Below, in pieces: positions 62,295 through 64,000 of a DNA stretch of 64,000 nt (the stretch's first letter is position 1; the number at the start of each line of letters is the position of its first letter). The notes under the pieces were generated by a model that saw only the letters and a list, made by a program, of their open reading frames with translations, had not been told where the DNA came from and did not search any database. Made by a program: the position numbers and the translations under genes. Source of the stretch: Paramecium octaurelia (Eukaryota > Ciliophora > Oligohymenophorea > Peniculida > Parameciidae); the NCBI GenBank assembly GCA_905182995.1, contig CAJJDP010000019.1, positions 151,600 through 215,599 on the forward strand, in the 5' to 3' direction.

Positions 62295-63141
62295 TGAAGC
62301 TTATTTATTAAATTATTGTTTTATGTCTTACTTCTTAAACACCCACTTAATTTAAGTATCTTCAAATTGAAGAATAAAAATGTTTATTATTAACACTAAG
62401 ATTCGGTTTAATCTAATTATAATTTTAACAAATCAATACAATAGGATTACTTTTATTATTTTTAATTTATTAATTATTAATTGCCAAAATAATTGTAATA
62501 ATATACTTATTAGTATAGATTTTAATAGCCTAATATATTTCCAATCCTCCTTAACTTCTTTGAATCAATAGCTATTTTCAATTAAAGAAACTGTAATATT
62601 GCGATTCTAAAATTATTTTTACAATTATTGATAGATATTACGATAAGTATTCCTCAAAATTTATGATTTCCTCTTATTTCTTCATTATATAAAACACAGA
62701 TTAAATCGTTAATTACATCTTAAATATAATTCTTTACTCTTTTTTTTTAAGAAATAATACAAATTATAAATGGTAGAACATAATATATTTTAAGAAACTC
62801 TATATATATTAGTTAAACAACAGTAAATTTTTATTCAAAACCTCAAATAATAATAGGGAAAATATTTACAAACTACCTATTTCAATTTTGTTGTTTCATA
62901 GTTACAATCTCTAGAATACGCTGCAAATAATGATGAATACAGAATCTTAAACGAAACATGTTATAAGCCTTTTAATTTATTTGAGGAATAGGAATTATTT
63001 TATGCTTCTTAATTAATTTTATAAAATAAATTATTTAATTTAATATTCTTATTTTATAATTAAAACAAGGATTAATTGATGCATAAAAAAGTGATTTTTT
63101 TTAATATATATCAATTTAGATTAATATATGAAATAAGTAAA
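62295..63141. other. AT-rich spacer, no supported gene
   Basis: Long A/T runs. A short plus-strand ORF at 62380-62571 is Ile/Asn/Leu-rich and looks like translated AT-rich DNA. Confidence 0.5.
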
Positions 63142-64000
63142 TCAAAAACATAAAACTTTTTTGATGTTAAAGAGATTTAAAAAATATTGAGTAGTGATAT
63201 CGAATTCTGGATATGAGATTATTTCAATGTTATCTTATTTCAGTTTGGCATGTTAAATTTAATCATCTTTTGCATAAATTCCTTTTATCTTTTATTCTAA
63301 AATGGCAAAGTGTTATTAAATTTGTTAAACTCGTTTTTCTAGATCTGTTTCATAGTATTATTATTCAAAATTATTATTTAGTGAAGTTAATAGAATAAGA
63401 CTGCTTTCAGAATTTGATAGAGTTGTTATTTTTCCCATAAAAGCCTTAAATATATCTCTGACTTCTAAGTTGATATTTTAATATAATTTTTATAAAGTAG
63501 CCACAATATATTTGTATTGCTAAAAGCAATTCTCTTTGAAAATTTAATCTCTTACGTATTCGCATTAAGCAAGCCATAATTATTGAGTATTACACTGTTA
63601 ATATGAAGTCTTGACTCCTTCAATATAGCCATATATTTATTATATTTTTATTCTTGATAAACCATCAACTTAGACTTGATAACCTTTCTTTGTTTTTTTG
63701 ATGCTTCTTATTTGTACCAGATCTCCATTAATCAAATCACTAGATATAATAAAGTTCCCTGAACCAGAACTAACCATCTTTATCATTTCTTGATATCGGA
63801 ATTCTAAAAATTACAACTCTGTAGAGCCATATATAATGACAGATTAATCGTAAACAAAGATAGGAATACCATTTATCTTTTCATTTTAGACACCTCTATC
63901 AATTTCTTCTTATTCTTCTTCTATTTTGAATTCCTTTAAATACCAATCAATGAGATCTTTATATTTCTTATTTGTATTGACTTTGACATTAAAACTATAA
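63142..64000 (-). CDS. LON-substrate-binding (LON N-terminal) domain protein, 5' end outside the window
   Basis: 285 residues are visible to TGA at 63142; the start lies beyond 64000. The first 140 visible residues match the LON N-terminal fold: IPIFVYDQSVIIYGSTELQF corresponds to the usual LPLFPL...LFPG...L start, then EFRYQEMIKMV, NGDLVQIRSIKKTKKGYQVQ, VDGLSRIKIQQIYGYIEGV. After it come helices (YKYIVATLQKLYQNINLEVR) and a polar coiled-coil tail. No protease domain or Walker box is present in the visible C-terminal part, so this is not a full Lon protease. Proteins with RING plus LON, or cereblon-like proteins, use this domain in ubiquitin ligases; whether a RING precedes it cannot be seen. 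No intron needed. Confidence 0.7.

Noticed and set aside
1..64000. CRISPR arrays, transposons, phage or defence genes, tRNA and rRNA genes
   Set aside because: Looked for by eye on both strands; no short regularly spaced repeats, transposase motifs or RNA gene cores were recognised. A tRNA or Infernal scan could still find something I missed.

Overview
The window is ciliate nuclear DNA, almost certainly macronuclear DNA of a Paramecium species. Genes stay open only if TAA and TAG are read as glutamine and TGA is the sole stop. I placed 50 introns, all 20-31 nt long with GT...AG ends. Intergenic spacers are often 10-200 nt. Two genes are lineage markers: a trichocyst matrix protein precursor (52324-53528) and an alveolin of the cortical epiplasm (59736-60308). 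Under the standard code almost every gene looks broken, so all coordinates below were re-read with the ciliate code and with introns placed by hand. For most genes the spliced length was checked to be a whole number of codons.

The sequence is scaffolded. Five single N characters (2714, 6110, 16342, 17791, 28164) each sit at a point where the sequence jumps back and re-reads 1.3-1.7 kb just given. The copies look identical, introns included. I treat them as unmerged contig ends, not as real tandem duplications, so the second DNase II gene, the second copy of the gene at 4630, and the partial second or third copies elsewhere are probably artefacts.

Layout. 1-330: start of a protein kinase. 1528-4278: DNase II (two copies). 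4630-8931: an unknown basic protein (two copies), then a B-box-like/MORN-repeat protein. 8942-12303: a small unknown gene and a cyclic-nucleotide-binding channel with an odd pore. 12962-13560: a decayed actin-family gene. 13839-15425: ribosomal protein uS12 (RPS23) and a coiled-coil protein. 19300-19682: a mitochondrial-carrier remnant. 20166-30619: two cysteine-rich surface-type proteins, one ending in a multi-span membrane region. 31951-34941: small genes in an AT-rich, gene-poor part. 35731-43400: a protein kinase, coiled-coil and Gln/Asn-rich proteins and a second CNBD potassium channel. 43445-49181: a 1,903-residue CEP290-like protein with six EF-hands. 49230-54291: six genes including the trichocyst protein. 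54391-59363: a 1,635-residue TmcB-like membrane protein with a PAS domain. 59736-64000: alveolin, a multi-span sensor-like protein, and a LON-domain protein cut by the window end.

There is no operon logic. The recurring themes are those of a swimming ciliate: excitable membrane (two channels of one family), cilia and basal bodies (CEP290, coiled-coil proteins), cortex and secretion (alveolin, trichocyst protein), and large Cys-rich surface proteins. I saw no defence island, CRISPR array, transposon, rRNA or tRNA.
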